A stretch of 37,417 nt of DNA from an uncultured Clostridia bacterium (GCA_947166705.1 CAMVFE010000021.1:1-37417), one strand, 5' to 3'; shown: positions 14,889 to 24,172, counted from the first letter of the stretch. Made by a program: numbers and translations. Notes: generated by a model not told the origin, from the sequence alone.

Positions 14889-16937
14889 TCAGATCCCGTG
14901 GAAGGTCTGGATCAGGATCTGGTCCAGCGTGATGGCGTGCAGGAGCGCCAGCCCCCAGAGCAGCTTCCGGTCGTCGGCGGCGTCCCTTCTCTGGATGCTC
15001 CGGGTCTCCAGCGCCAGGAACAGCGCCGGAATCAGGGGGATGAAGTACCGCCCCTGGATGCCCATGACCCGGTCCGCGCCGACGGGCGTCCAGATGAGCA
15101 CCTCCACCATCTCCAGCAGGACGACGCCCAGGAGGGAAATCCCCAGGAACACGGCCCGGTTCAGCGGCCGGCTGCCCAGCTCCGGCTCGCACGCCTTCTT
15201 CTGGGACAGGACCGCCAGCAGGACCAGGTAAGCGACGGGAATAAAGACCTCGATCCACAGGCTGTAGCCGCAGAAGACGAAGCCGACGGCTTCGGCCAGC
15301 CACTCCAGGATGTTCTCCTCCGCGGAGAAGAACAGCATCCGGAGGACCTGGAGCGGTTGCCGCAGGACGGCCTCCGGGGTATAGACGTCCGCGCCGCCCT
15401 TCAGCACAGCGGTCCCGTTCCGGGCGGACGGGATCCAGAACGCTGCCATGACGGCGGCCATTGTCAGCAGGATGACGCCGATGAAAACCTTCTTGTTCGG
15501 CCGCGTGAACCGCTCCTTCGGGATGAGGAACAGGAGCGCCGTCAGGATGACGTACACGACCTTGGAAGGCGCCATCAGGGCGCCGACGACGATCAGGGAG
15601 ATGAACTCCTTCTTCTCCATCGGCGTCCGCCTGAGCATCGCGCGGACCGCCAGCGCCGTCCACAGCAGGGCCAGGCTGTTGGTGAACGCGTCGTAGGAAT
15701 AGGACGCCGCCTGGTGCAGGGCCATGGGCAGCAGGGCGATTCCGAAGAAGAGCTCCTTCTTCCGCGGCACCGCGCGGACCGCCAGGAAGACGCAGCACGC
15801 GTAGAAGAGCAGGTTGAAGAAACGGCCGAAGTAATACAGCCACAGCGGGTTGACCCGCAGGAGCCTGCCGAGCGCCAGCCCGGCCGCCTGCGGCAGGAAC
15901 ATCAGCGGATAGGAGAAGGAGGTGGGCACCCAGCCGACCTTCTCCGTGTCCGGCGCCCGGCCTTCGGCCAGGCCGCGGACGATCTGCGCGTATTTCTGCG
16001 GGGAGTTGAAATTCTCCGCCCATTTGCCCGTCAGGTCGAAGTCCGCGGCGTTTCCCTCCGCCTTGTTTCCCTGAAGGAGCAGGTAGTTGGACACGCCGTA
16101 GGCATTGTCGTAATGGGAGGATTCGTCCGGGCCGGCGTTCGGCGTGATCGCGACCATGAAGAGGACGCCGAGCATCAGCGCCCCGATCCCCGCCTTCCAT
16201 TCCAGGGCCAGCTCCGTCCCGAAGAGCAGCCAGCCCATCACGCCCAGGTAAAGCCAGGCCGCGTAATGCAGGCACCAGGCCAGGACCACGGATTCATCCA
16301 TGCGCCAGGCCAGGGGAAGGCCCATCGCCTGGACGAACCACAGGACGGAGAGCAGGATCAGCGCGCCCAGGGCCAGCAGCAGCGGGCCGCGCCGCTTGCC
16401 GCCCTTCCGGGCCGGGAGGGGGAGAATCGCAATCAGGAGGAACGCCGCCGCCAGGTACAGCATCGTGCCGTACCTGTTCAGCGTGGCTTTTTTCCACTTG
16501 ACGGACGGGCTGAAGACGCCGTTCTCCTCCGCGCCGCCGAAGCGGACGCTGTCCGGGCCGTGGGCAGTGACTGTCATGCGGTACGTCTTCCCGGCCGAAA
16601 AGGCGCCCGGAAGGTTCCACCGGCCGTCCTCGCCCAGCTCCGAAACGGCGGCCGAGGAGGCCAGGACCTTTTCCCCGGCGCTTTCGATTTCGATATCCAG
16701 GGTCATCTCCTGCGACTTTTTGACGCTGCGGAGCCAGAGCGCGATCTCCGTGATCCCGTCCTCCTCCGGGGTCCATTCCCAGGCCGCGGTCTCCCCGTCC
16801 TTCAGCTCATACTTGCCCCGGCCGTCGTTCACGGAACCGTAAACGGCCGTTTCCTCGCCGGTCGGCAAGGCGAAGAACAGAACCAGCAGCACAAGCGCCG
16901 CCGCGCCCGCGGCGCAGCGGACCATCCATTCCTTCAT
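14889..16937 (-). CDS. DUF2142 polytopic membrane protein
   Basis: This 682-residue protein has a first helix at residues 8-25, then an extracytoplasmic beta-rich region (about 30-150, with WEWTPEEDGITEIALWLRS), then about ten more helices. DUF2142 members are predicted GT-C-like membrane proteins found in polysaccharide loci. The motif region after the second helix (FMVAITPNAGPDESSHYDNAYGVSNYL, about residue 260) contains the acidic residues expected in a GT-C loop. The start ATG 16937 follows GGAAGGG at ten bases. Two REP-like hairpins lie just upstream. It probably adds a sugar to, or otherwise handles, a lipid-linked surface glycan; no substrate can be named. It is separated from the following operon by a hairpin and a new promoter. 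Confidence 0.82.
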   Translation of the reverse strand: MKEWMVRCAAGAAALVLLVLFFALPTGEETAVYGSVNDGRGKYELKDGETAAWEWTPEEDGITEIALWLRSVKKSQEMTLDIEIESAGEKVLASSAAVSELGEDGRWNLPGAFSAGKTYRMTVTAHGPDSVRFGGAEENGVFSPSVKWKKATLNRYGTMLYLAAAFLLIAILPLPARKGGKRRGPLLLALGALILLSVLWFVQAMGLPLAWRMDESVVLAWCLHYAAWLYLGVMGWLLFGTELALEWKAGIGALMLGVLFMVAITPNAGPDESSHYDNAYGVSNYLLLQGNKAEGNAADFDLTGKWAENFNSPQKYAQIVRGLAEGRAPDTEKVGWVPTSFSYPLMFLPQAAGLALGRLLRVNPLWLYYFGRFFNLLFYACCVFLAVRAVPRKKELFFGIALLPMALHQAASYSYDAFTNSLALLWTALAVRAMLRRTPMEKKEFISLIVVGALMAPSKVVYVILTALLFLIPKERFTRPNKKVFIGVILLTMAAVMAAFWIPSARNGTAVLKGGADVYTPEAVLRQPLQVLRMLFFSAEENILEWLAEAVGFVFCGYSLWIEVFIPVAYLVLLAVLSQKKACEPELGSRPLNRAVFLGISLLGVVLLEMVEVLIWTPVGADRVMGIQGRYFIPLIPALFLALETRSIQRRDAADDRKLLWGLALLHAITLDQILIQTFHGI

Positions 16938-16953
16938 CGGTTCATATCCCTTC

Positions 16954-16984
16954 CGGAAACGACAGGGACGGTCCTTTTCGTCTC
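16954..16984 (-). repeat. REP-like hairpin element, subfamily 1
   Basis: Arms GGAAACGA and TCGTCTCC surround the core GGGACGGTCCTTTT on the plus strand, so the minus (coding) strand reads AAAAGGACCGTCCC. It begins 17 bases upstream of the DUF2142 start. Confidence 0.9.
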
Positions 16985-16991
16985 CTCTTTT

Positions 16992-17021
16992 GGAACGACG
17001 GGGACGGTCCTTTTCGTTTCC
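16992..17021 (-). repeat. REP-like hairpin element, subfamily 1
   Basis: This is a second copy in tandem with the previous one (seven bases between), in the same orientation. It lies 29 bases after the leucine-rich-repeat gene stop. Confidence 0.9.
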
Positions 17022-17049
17022 TCTTTTAACTCTTCTTTGTCAGGACTTT

Positions 17050-20000
17050 TTACCGGATAGAGAGATTCCTGATTTCGACCAGCTGTTCCTGCAGCCAGGC
17101 CCTGCGGTCTGAAGCCGGATCCTCATCCCTGATCATGAGCTCATACAGATCCTTCAGGATGCTTTTGGTCGCTTCAAAGGTGTAATAAACGTTATTGATC
17201 GAATCGGTGGTGCTGTCTCCGGCGTTTACCTTGTCAAACGCGTCCCTGTAGTTCGAGTGGGTCTGGATGGCGAGGTTCATCATGGTCAGGAAATCGTAAT
17301 CCTTTTTCGCCAGATCCTGTACGCCGGTCAGCTCCAGGGATTTATCGAGCACAAAGCGGGAGACCTTATAGGTCAGCACATTCGATTCGCCGACCAGGGC
17401 TTCCACCACAAAATCCTCGATTTCGCCGTATGCTTCATTGTAAGCTTCATTAATGATGGCGTTGAAAGACTGGGTGAGAATCTGGATGCCCATGTTCTGA
17501 TATTCCATCATGATCTCATCCAGGGCTTCGCGGACCTCGGCCGGAGGATCGTCGCCGTATGCGTCCAGCAGGGAAGCGATCGCTCTCAGGCCCTTTTCAT
17601 GGTCCTGCATCGCGTCCGAAAAAATGCCGATGGCCTGCATCGTATATTTTTCGATTTTAATCACGGAGCCGACGCGCTTCAGATTATCCTTGACGCCATC
17701 CAGATAATCGATTTCGTCCTTGTAGACGCGGTACATCGGATCCGTTTTTTCAATTGTTTCCAGCTGCGACTGATAATTTTCTCCGTAAATATCCAGGCAA
17801 TACTGCACGAAGAGGTCTTCCATCTGATTGTTGGCGTAATCGACTGCAAATCCAACGGTCTTCGTATCGTCCTTCAAGGTGGATTCAACCAGCTTCTCAA
17901 AGCTGCCGAGTTCGGGCGGATCCTCGTAGTCTTCCTCAAAGGAACGCATGATTTTCAGGAAATACTGCTTATACAGCTCCTTCACATGGCCGTCGCCGCT
18001 TTCGCCGCTCAGGAAGCCGAGCACATTGTCCACCACAATATCCTGGAAATTGCATACAAGCATCGCCGCCCCGTCCTTAAAGCCGATATCGCTCATGTTA
18101 TCCACATAGTCCCGGTACGGGTAGAAGACAGAGCGGTTATTCCCGTCCTGGCAGAAGCGGATGATGGTCTGCACGGTATTTTCGCCCAGCGCTCCGCTGT
18201 AGCTGTAAATCCTGAAGGCGGAACCGGCCAGGGGGAGTTCTTCCTCACCGAGGAAGATGTTCATCTCATAATTGTACAGCCCGGGCTCCAGGCGCTGCAT
18301 CTCGAATCCGTCCAGCGCCTCGGCCACAGAAACCTGGTTGACGCTTCCCTCCAGCGTTTTAGTGAAATGCGGGTACCCGTCCTGCCCGGTAACGCTGACC
18401 GTGATCCGATCCACATACCGGTTCATCCGGACGGAACCGCCCGGCGTGAAGATCCGGCCCTGGGGATAGATGCCGGAGGGAACCCTGTAATCATCCGAAA
18501 CCCATGCCCGGGCGATCGTTTTCGTGATTCTGAAGGAGGAGTAGCCCACCAGGAGGTACTCGGTCTTCCCGTTGAGCAGCACCTCAATCTCCATCTGATA
18601 ATTCCCGACGGGGAGATCCTCAACGCCCAGCAGATCGTTCAGCGCGCTGAAATACGCGATTTTGCCGCCGACCTCGGTTTCCGCGCGCTTCACCAGCTCG
18701 TAATCCTCCGCGGTGTAGACGGAGGCGCGCAGCATGCTGATGGTCACATCGCTGCGATAGAAGCCGTTCAGGTTCAGGGGTTCGCCCAGCGGATACGTTT
18801 TTTCCGGCAGCGCTCCGCTCAACCCGTCCGAATAGATATACTCGCACCTGATACCATGGCGGCTGCACTTCCACGCGGTGTCGGACCCTTCCGGGCAATA
18901 GACGGTGAAATCCGCACTGCATTCTTCAAAAGTATAGGGCCAATCATCATTGTCAAAGGCGGTTCCGGAAAGAATGGCGCCGGACAGCCCGGTACAGCCG
19001 TAGAACTGCCTCAGGGAGCCGGAATAGCCCGCGTAAAAATTCTCCACCCCAGACAGGTCAATGACGCCCCGCAGGTTTGAACAGTTATAGAATGCAAAAG
19101 ACTGGATATATTTGATAGTGGTGGGGAAATCAATCCATATCAGATTGGTACATTCGTAAAAAGCACTGCGGGAAATCAGTTCCACCGTATCCGGAAGCTT
19201 CACCCGGCGAAGGCCGGTGCATTCGCTGAACATGCTGTTCGGAATTCGTTTGAGCCCGTCCCTGAAGGTCACGCTTTCAAGCCCGGTACAGTACGCGAAG
19301 CTGCCCTCGAACCAGTCAGCTTCGTCAAAACGGTATTCCTGTTCCGGGATCTCCTCGCTCCCTCTGCCCAGCCTGGACGGCACGGTGACGCCGGTCAGAT
19401 TCGGGCATTTGGAAAAAGCAAAGGCGCCGAGATCCGTGAGGCTTTCCGGAAGCGTCAGGGCGCCGCTGAAATTCAGCTCGGAGAACGCATACTTCCCGAT
19501 CCGCTGCAGGCGGTTTCCAAATGTCAGCGTTCCGGTAAAGCCGGTACATCCCGCAAAGGCGTACTCCCCGATTCCGGTTACGCGGTTCGGAATATACAGG
19601 GATCCGCTCAGGCCGCTGATTCCCCGGAACGCGTAACCCCCGATCGAGGTGAGCGCTGCAGGAAGCTGCAGGGCGCCGGAGAAGCCGTTTCCGTCAAACG
19701 CGTGATTTCCGATGGCGGCGACGCCGGACGGAATATTCAGCGCCCCGGTAAAATGCGCGCCCTGGAAAACTTCGGCGCCGATATGGGTCAGGCCTCCCGG
19801 CAGCGTCAGGCCGCCGGTGAAGGGATCATCGTAAAACACGCCGTTCTCCAGGCGGCTGAGCGCGGAAGAAAGCGTCAGCGTCCCACCGAAGGAGCATCCG
19901 CTGAATGCGCGCTCGCCGATCGTGAGGACGGAATCCGGAATAATCAGGTTCCCGGTCAGCCCTCCGCACCCGTTAAAAGCGGATTTGCCAATCTGCGTGA

Positions 20001-21009
20001 CAGAAGACGGGATACTGAGGCTGCCGCTCAGGCCGGAGCATTGATTAAACGCGTAATCGCCGATTGCTTCCAGTCCGGCAGGGAGCTGAAGCGCCGTGAG
20101 TCCGGAGCATTTCATGAATGCGCTTTCCTCGATCCGGGTTATCCCCGAGGGGAGAACCAGCTCTCCGCTCAGGCCGTCGCAGTATTCGAATGCCTTTTTC
20201 CCGATGCTTGTCAGCGTTTCCGGAAGCTGAAGGCTTCCTGTTAATCCGCAGCTTGCAAATGCTTCATCCCCGATGCTTTCGAGACGGGAAGGCAGATGAA
20301 GCTGACCCTGGAGACAGTAGCAGCCGTAGAACGCCCGGTTCCCGATTCGGGTGACACAGTCCGGAAGCGTCAGGGAATAAGGGTCGGCTGAATTCGCTGC
20401 CCAATTCTCGAAGGCGTTGTCTTCGATCCGGATTTCATCAATTTCCGAGCCCTGAAGCGTCGGGGGGATGACCAGATCATAGACCAGAAAAGGCTTCATT
20501 CCTTTGATCCGAACAAGAAGGCGGCCGTCCGACAGACGTTCTTCCTCATAATTAAGGTACGACCAGGCATACTCATCCGGCGCGCCGATCACATTCAGCG
20601 TGCAGGAAAGATCGGCGTTCTTGAGCGCATAGTAAGCGGGGCTGCCGTAATAGACCGAGATAACGGCGTCGCTGTCCAGCCCGTCAAAAGCTTCGGCGCC
20701 GATTTCCTGAACGCTTTCGGGGATCAGCAGTTCCTGCAGGGCGCTGTCGGCGAAGGCCTGCTTCCCGATTGAAACGACGCTGTCCGGGATATACACGGAT
20801 GTGAGAGAGCTGCCTGCGAAGGCCCTCTCGCCGATTGAAGCCACCCCGTAGGGAATATAGACATAGGTGTAATCCCCTGTGTTTTCAAAGGCTTGCGCAC
20901 CGATTTCTGTCAGGTCCCGCGGAAGATAAAGCTGTCCTTCCGCTTCCGCCGCGCCGAAGGCAAGCAAAACCAGCAAACTCAGCAGTACGACCCCTATCGC
21001 CCTTTTCAT
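17050..21009 (-). CDS. Secreted BspA-type leucine-rich-repeat protein with helical C-terminus
   Basis: The protein has 1319 residues. A signal peptide (MKRAIGVVLLSLLVLLAFG, cleavage near AEA-EG at about 24) is followed by about 22 LRR_5 repeats to residue 700, each of the type LPxxLTxIGxxAFxxCxxL. A break at 115-200 carries an extra beta segment. Residues 730-940 contain two similar beta domains (PLNLNGFYRSDVTISMLRA and GGSVRMNRYVDRITVSVTG), each ending with a YQMEIEVLLNG- or YNYEMNIFLGE-like strand. Residues 945-1319 are mostly helical and of unknown family. No sortase or dockerin motif is visible at the C-terminus (ends LVEIRNLSIR), so it is probably released or held non-covalently. BspA-type repeats mediate binding to host or other cells in known cases; here that is inference. 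Confidence 0.88.
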   Translation of the reverse strand: MKRAIGVVLLSLLVLLAFGAAEAEGQLYLPRDLTEIGAQAFENTGDYTYVYIPYGVASIGERAFAGSSLTSVYIPDSVVSIGKQAFADSALQELLIPESVQEIGAEAFDGLDSDAVISVYYGSPAYYALKNADLSCTLNVIGAPDEYAWSYLNYEEERLSDGRLLVRIKGMKPFLVYDLVIPPTLQGSEIDEIRIEDNAFENWAANSADPYSLTLPDCVTRIGNRAFYGCYCLQGQLHLPSRLESIGDEAFASCGLTGSLQLPETLTSIGKKAFEYCDGLSGELVLPSGITRIEESAFMKCSGLTALQLPAGLEAIGDYAFNQCSGLSGSLSIPSSVTQIGKSAFNGCGGLTGNLIIPDSVLTIGERAFSGCSFGGTLTLSSALSRLENGVFYDDPFTGGLTLPGGLTHIGAEVFQGAHFTGALNIPSGVAAIGNHAFDGNGFSGALQLPAALTSIGGYAFRGISGLSGSLYIPNRVTGIGEYAFAGCTGFTGTLTFGNRLQRIGKYAFSELNFSGALTLPESLTDLGAFAFSKCPNLTGVTVPSRLGRGSEEIPEQEYRFDEADWFEGSFAYCTGLESVTFRDGLKRIPNSMFSECTGLRRVKLPDTVELISRSAFYECTNLIWIDFPTTIKYIQSFAFYNCSNLRGVIDLSGVENFYAGYSGSLRQFYGCTGLSGAILSGTAFDNDDWPYTFEECSADFTVYCPEGSDTAWKCSRHGIRCEYIYSDGLSGALPEKTYPLGEPLNLNGFYRSDVTISMLRASVYTAEDYELVKRAETEVGGKIAYFSALNDLLGVEDLPVGNYQMEIEVLLNGKTEYLLVGYSSFRITKTIARAWVSDDYRVPSGIYPQGRIFTPGGSVRMNRYVDRITVSVTGQDGYPHFTKTLEGSVNQVSVAEALDGFEMQRLEPGLYNYEMNIFLGEEELPLAGSAFRIYSYSGALGENTVQTIIRFCQDGNNRSVFYPYRDYVDNMSDIGFKDGAAMLVCNFQDIVVDNVLGFLSGESGDGHVKELYKQYFLKIMRSFEEDYEDPPELGSFEKLVESTLKDDTKTVGFAVDYANNQMEDLFVQYCLDIYGENYQSQLETIEKTDPMYRVYKDEIDYLDGVKDNLKRVGSVIKIEKYTMQAIGIFSDAMQDHEKGLRAIASLLDAYGDDPPAEVREALDEIMMEYQNMGIQILTQSFNAIINEAYNEAYGEIEDFVVEALVGESNVLTYKVSRFVLDKSLELTGVQDLAKKDYDFLTMMNLAIQTHSNYRDAFDKVNAGDSTTDSINNVYYTFEATKSILKDLYELMIRDEDPASDRRAWLQEQLVEIRNLSIR

Positions 21010-21061
21010 GAAACATCCTCCCGCCGGAGTTTTCTCTTTCCCGATCGCGGCTGTCTCCCCT

Positions 21062-21073
21062 GCAGGTACCTGC
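21062..21073. other. Perfect 12-bp palindrome in LRR gene leader
   Basis: The sequence GCAGGTACCTGC lies in the roughly 120-base 5' leader between the promoter at 21135-21163 and the ATG at 21009. It could be an operator or a leader hairpin; nothing else supports a role. Confidence 0.35.
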
Positions 21074-21134
21074 CCGGACCTTCCCGCAATGAAATGTACA
21101 GACCGCCTTTCCCGGTGCCGTAAGATTTGAGCGA

Positions 21135-21163
21135 ATTATATCATTTTCCCCACCCTCCGTCTA
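21135..21163 (-). promoter_or_regulatory. Promoter of the leucine-rich-repeat gene
   Basis: On the minus strand, -10 TATAAT (21135-21140) with an extended TGA motif lies 17 bases from a weak -35 TAGACG (21158-21163). A REP-like pair lies directly upstream. Confidence 0.6.
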
Positions 21164-21164
21164 C

Positions 21165-21212
21165 CGGAAACGATAGGGACCGGAAACGATAGGGACGGTC
21201 CTTTTCGTTCCC
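21165..21212 (-). repeat. REP-like hairpin, subfamily 1, with a partly duplicated left arm
   Basis: The plus strand carries CGGAAACGATAGGGAC twice in a row (21166-21181 and 21182-21197); only the second continues into the full core GGGACGGTCCTTTT and right arm. The minus strand reads AAAAGGACCGTCCC, matching the minus-strand genes on both sides. Confidence 0.88.
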
Positions 21213-21399
21213 TTTTCCCTTTTCCCTTTAGATACGATCCGTATATATGTGGATGGTGAAAAATATGGAATAGGGTTTTGTATCAGGAAGATGCGAAACA
21301 TGTCCTAGCATTGCATAATGAAAAGATAATGATTAAGGTACTGGGAAGAACAGATTTATTCAATCATTGTCTAAACCAGTGATGTGGTTAGGTTCGTTT
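21213..21399. other. AT-rich spacer with no visible gene
   Basis: This 187-base spacer separates the PDZ gene stop from the REP element before the LRR promoter. The full gap between the two genes is about 390 bases. Apart from the REP, promoter and palindrome already listed, I see no open frame or clear terminator. Composition is AT-rich, as in the PDZ gene itself. Confidence 0.5.
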
Positions 21400-23574
21400 T
21401 TATCTTAGTACAACCTCAATTTCATTGAGTTCCTTACGATGGATATACTGTATTCTTATAGGTGTACCAGCTTCAACAAGACCTTTTGCAACTAGTAAGC
21501 TTTCTTCATCGGTTGTCCAGACATCCCCGATCCTGACAATAATATCGCCTTCTACAAGCCCTTCATACTTTATAGGTGAGTCATATGCGAAACTGTCAAT
21601 ATATACTCCTCCCATCGGTACCCCTATAACTTCTGCAAAGAAATTGTCAATGAAGGAATAGTAGATGCCGAGACTGTAGCTGTTGGCAGTTGCATCGATT
21701 TCTTTTGTAACCTTTGGCGATGCTGATACCCGATTTTCAAAAGTCCATTTTTTAACGCTCCCATCTGTGCCATACCACAGTTGGGCATTCTCAGGAATAT
21801 TTATAATTCTGCCTGAATCTGTCTGATACCCTACGATCGCAATATATGCTGTATTAGTATCCGAAGCGGAGAATTGGGAGGGCTTAATCGTTTTTTGCCC
21901 GGTCAGCTGCATCCTTTTCCTCGGATTCAAATTTAACCCATTCACTTCCAAAGTACTGTACTCCAGATTGTAGTTCTGTGCCTCTCCATGACTCTTTATG
22001 TCATCGATATCAAGAACTCGATAAACCACGCGCTGTCCTGAATAATTGTATGCTTTCATTCTTAACCTGACAGACGTGATTTTCTGATCCGTATTATTCA
22101 TTAGTGTCGGGCGCAGGATGAGTGAACTATATCTGAGAGAAAGCCCAACATCCAGGATTTCCAGATCTGGGATTTTGATCTCACTGGTCGGGTATGAGAA
22201 AAGAATCGCCTGCATCTTCGGTGAAGCATCATCATAAACGGGGAGCTGGTTGTATAGCTGGAATTTATGTACGGCATTGATGGTGTTCCGGTCATATGTT
22301 CCTGTAGCCTTCGCTAGGTATCCAAGGCTCACCAGCTTTTCCTGCATTTTTCTAACATTTTCACTCTTCATATTCGGGCTGAGTACAGAATACCTGGACA
22401 AATTGAGGGTGGGAGTTGGAGCAGGCGTAGTAGTCGGTTTGGAAGTGGAATTCTGTTCTTTATTATTTTCGGTCACAGAATACCGGCTGATAAAATCTGC
22501 GACATACTTCACGGGATCCTGCGGAATAGAAAGATAGCCTGTCGTCAAAAAGTCTACTAAAACATTCTGATATTTTTGATCAATGACTACCTTGTAACAA
22601 CTGTTTAGCAAATAAAGCAGCGTCGCTCGAACGTTGTAGCCATCATTAGTCCAAAGCTTTTCATACTTTACAGTGCCATAATAATTCTCGATGCCGTTCT
22701 TTTGATTCAGCAAAGCTAATATATAGCCATGAGCCAGGAAATCCAGTAACGGGTCTGTTAATTGAATCTCTTTATATTTTTCAATATATTTCAATTCTGC
22801 ATCAACCATTTTTGAATATGCATTCTTGGTCTGTTCATCGCTCATATTAGTAGGCGCGTTTTCTGAAAGTAACCATCTTGCCTCCAATCCGGAAGCATAA
22901 TCAATCAAAAATTGCTGATCGTCCAGCTTTCCTGAACTGGTTCCCGTTTTATATGACGAATCTTTCACATAGACCTCAAAATCGCTGGAGCTGTTCGCCA
23001 CTAATTCTTCGTATCTGGCTCGTATTTCTTCTAGATTATAATTGTATTGATATGTCGCTCCTTCAACTGTATTTTCATTGTCAGAATTTGCGATTTCGGG
23101 AACTGGAGTAGCAGGAGTGGATTCGTTAGCTGTGCCATCAAGATAATTCAAAGATACTGTCAAATTCACGTATTTACCTTCAGGAATCTGAATTGCTTTA
23201 CTGAGATCAACACCTGTACGGTATACCATCAGATTAACTTTATCTCCAGAATTCAGTGTGCTAATGAGTGATGTCAGATCTTCAGCGCTCATAATAGTAC
23301 GATTATTTGCTATCACAATAATATCATAAGGTTGTAGCCCTGCAGCAGCAGCTGGCGAATCTTGTTCCACTTCCATCACGTAAACACCGGAAGGCAAAAG
23401 CCCTTTATCAACAGCTTCTCCTGATATTGTTGTTATTGTAACTCCCATCCGAGGTTTACCTGTAAGGTCTTTTTCGGAAGCTATTGCTGTCCCTATAAAA
23501 GCTTCAGAAAACAACATTATTGACAATAAGCAGCAAATCAAACAACTAAGACGGGAAAAGCTGTTTTGCTTCAT
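21400..23574 (-). CDS. Secreted PDZ - peptidoglycan-binding - PDZ protein
   Basis: The protein has 724 residues. A signal peptide covers residues 1-32. A first PDZ domain covers about 40-125 (RMGVTITTISGEA, then PAAAAGLQPYDIIVIANNRTI). A region of unknown fold with NYNLEEIRARYEELV and helices spans 175-365, followed by a Thr/Pro linker (TTTPAPTPT). A peptidoglycan_binding_1 domain covers about 402-455 (SENVRKMQEKLVSLGYL). A beta-rich region spans 470-640, and a second PDZ-like domain 645-720 (SPIKYEGLVEGDIIVRIGDV). No serine-protease triad or lytic domain is seen, so it is probably a wall-bound scaffold or adaptor. The start ATG 23574 follows GGAGGG at eight bases. The gene is AT-rich compared with the GC-rich neighbours, a sign of different origin. 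Confidence 0.85.
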   Translation of the reverse strand: MKQNSFSRLSCLICCLLSIMLFSEAFIGTAIASEKDLTGKPRMGVTITTISGEAVDKGLLPSGVYVMEVEQDSPAAAAGLQPYDIIVIANNRTIMSAEDLTSLISTLNSGDKVNLMVYRTGVDLSKAIQIPEGKYVNLTVSLNYLDGTANESTPATPVPEIANSDNENTVEGATYQYNYNLEEIRARYEELVANSSSDFEVYVKDSSYKTGTSSGKLDDQQFLIDYASGLEARWLLSENAPTNMSDEQTKNAYSKMVDAELKYIEKYKEIQLTDPLLDFLAHGYILALLNQKNGIENYYGTVKYEKLWTNDGYNVRATLLYLLNSCYKVVIDQKYQNVLVDFLTTGYLSIPQDPVKYVADFISRYSVTENNKEQNSTSKPTTTPAPTPTLNLSRYSVLSPNMKSENVRKMQEKLVSLGYLAKATGTYDRNTINAVHKFQLYNQLPVYDDASPKMQAILFSYPTSEIKIPDLEILDVGLSLRYSSLILRPTLMNNTDQKITSVRLRMKAYNYSGQRVVYRVLDIDDIKSHGEAQNYNLEYSTLEVNGLNLNPRKRMQLTGQKTIKPSQFSASDTNTAYIAIVGYQTDSGRIINIPENAQLWYGTDGSVKKWTFENRVSASPKVTKEIDATANSYSLGIYYSFIDNFFAEVIGVPMGGVYIDSFAYDSPIKYEGLVEGDIIVRIGDVWTTDEESLLVAKGLVEAGTPIRIQYIHRKELNEIEVVLR

Positions 23575-23607
23575 TTTCCAAATCCCTCCCTATTTTGTTA
23601 CTCCAAA

Positions 23608-23637
23608 ATAATATCACAGGACTGTCATTTTTGTCAC
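23608..23637 (-). promoter_or_regulatory. Promoter of the PDZ gene
   Basis: On the minus strand, -35 GTGACA (23632-23637), an 18-base spacer and -10 TATTAT (23608-23613) with the extended TGA motif lie about 35 bases before the ATG. Confidence 0.65.
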
Positions 23638-23685
23638 GACACTTTTTATGATAGTCCGTGTCAAGTAGTTATGGAGTTTTTGTCA

Positions 23686-23780
23686 GGCGACGAGTCGTTC
23701 GAGGGATTGCCGGGAACCCAAGGATTTACGAAGCAAGCAGATCCAATCGACCTTTCCCTGAGAGGTAGATTCATGCTATA
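23686..23780 (-). pseudogene. Short remnant of an unidentified coding element
   Basis: On the minus strand one frame reads ESTSQGKVDWICLLRKSLG and about ten more residues before a stop, and is preceded by a stop three codons upstream. Another frame over the same DNA reads MNLPLRERSIGSACF. GC content is higher than the AT-rich DNA around it. It looks like the worn end of a mobile gene, but I cannot name the family. It sits in the 351-base gap between the PDZ gene and the toxin-antitoxin pair, which holds no other gene. Confidence 0.3.
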
Positions 23781-23873
23781 ACCGATTGTCGCTTACCTTG
23801 CTTTCTTTTTTCCATCTGTCCAAGATGTATTGTAATCCTATATTGTATCTCATATCTTTCCCAAAATTCACCA

Positions 23874-23907
23874 TTGAATTCACCGTTAAACTTAGGTACA
23901 ATATTGT
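23874..23907 (+). promoter_or_regulatory. Promoter and probable operator of the toxin-antitoxin pair
   Basis: The -35 TTGAAT (23874-23879) is separated by 17 bases from -10 TACAAT (23897-23902). The perfect palindrome ACAATATTGT (23898-23907) overlaps the -10. Phd/YefM antitoxins bind palindromes at their own promoters, so this is a good operator candidate. Confidence 0.6.
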
Positions 23908-23925
23908 CGAAAGGAGGGGTGCATC

Positions 23926-24171
23926 ATGACAAACATTGTCCCAATCTCTGATTTGAAAAACTATTCTGAAGTTCTTGGACATTGTGATGATGGATCCGTT
24001 GTTTATCTCACCAAAAACGGCCGCGGCAAATATGTCGTTCAGACCCTCGAATCGTATGAAAAAGCGCAGGCCACGATTAAGCTGCTGGCAGAGCTGTCTA
24101 AAGGATTAGAATCCATTCGTGCGGAAGGAATCCTCTCCATCGACGAAGCTTTCGACGGCCTGGAGGGGTAA
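23926..24171 (+). CDS. Type II antitoxin, Phd/YefM family
   Basis: This is an 81-residue protein with ribosome binding site AAGGAGGGG seven bases upstream of ATG 23926. The N-terminal part (NIVPISDLKNYSEVLGHCDD, then VVYLTKNGRGKYVVQTLESYEK) is the Phd/YefM fold: a short DNA-binding N-terminus followed by two strands and a helix. The C-terminal 30 residues, with EGILSIDEAFDGLEG, would be the flexible toxin-wrapping segment. It neutralises the ParE/RelE-type toxin encoded one base downstream and represses the shared promoter. Order antitoxin then toxin, the tight spacing and the overlapping palindrome all agree. Confidence 0.88.
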   Translation: MTNIVPISDLKNYSEVLGHCDDGSVVYLTKNGRGKYVVQTLESYEKAQATIKLLAELSKGLESIRAEGILSIDEAFDGLEG

Positions 24172-24172
24172 A

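Noticed and set aside
14898-17060. Long plus-strand open frame of about 720 codons
   Set aside because: It lies entirely opposite the DUF2142 gene, is Gln/Arg/Asp/His-rich with no domain, and is the expected antisense shadow of GC-rich coding DNA.
21213-21399. Small RNA or hidden gene in the AT-rich spacer
   Set aside because: No open frame with a ribosome binding site, no hairpin plus T-run and no paired promoter was found.
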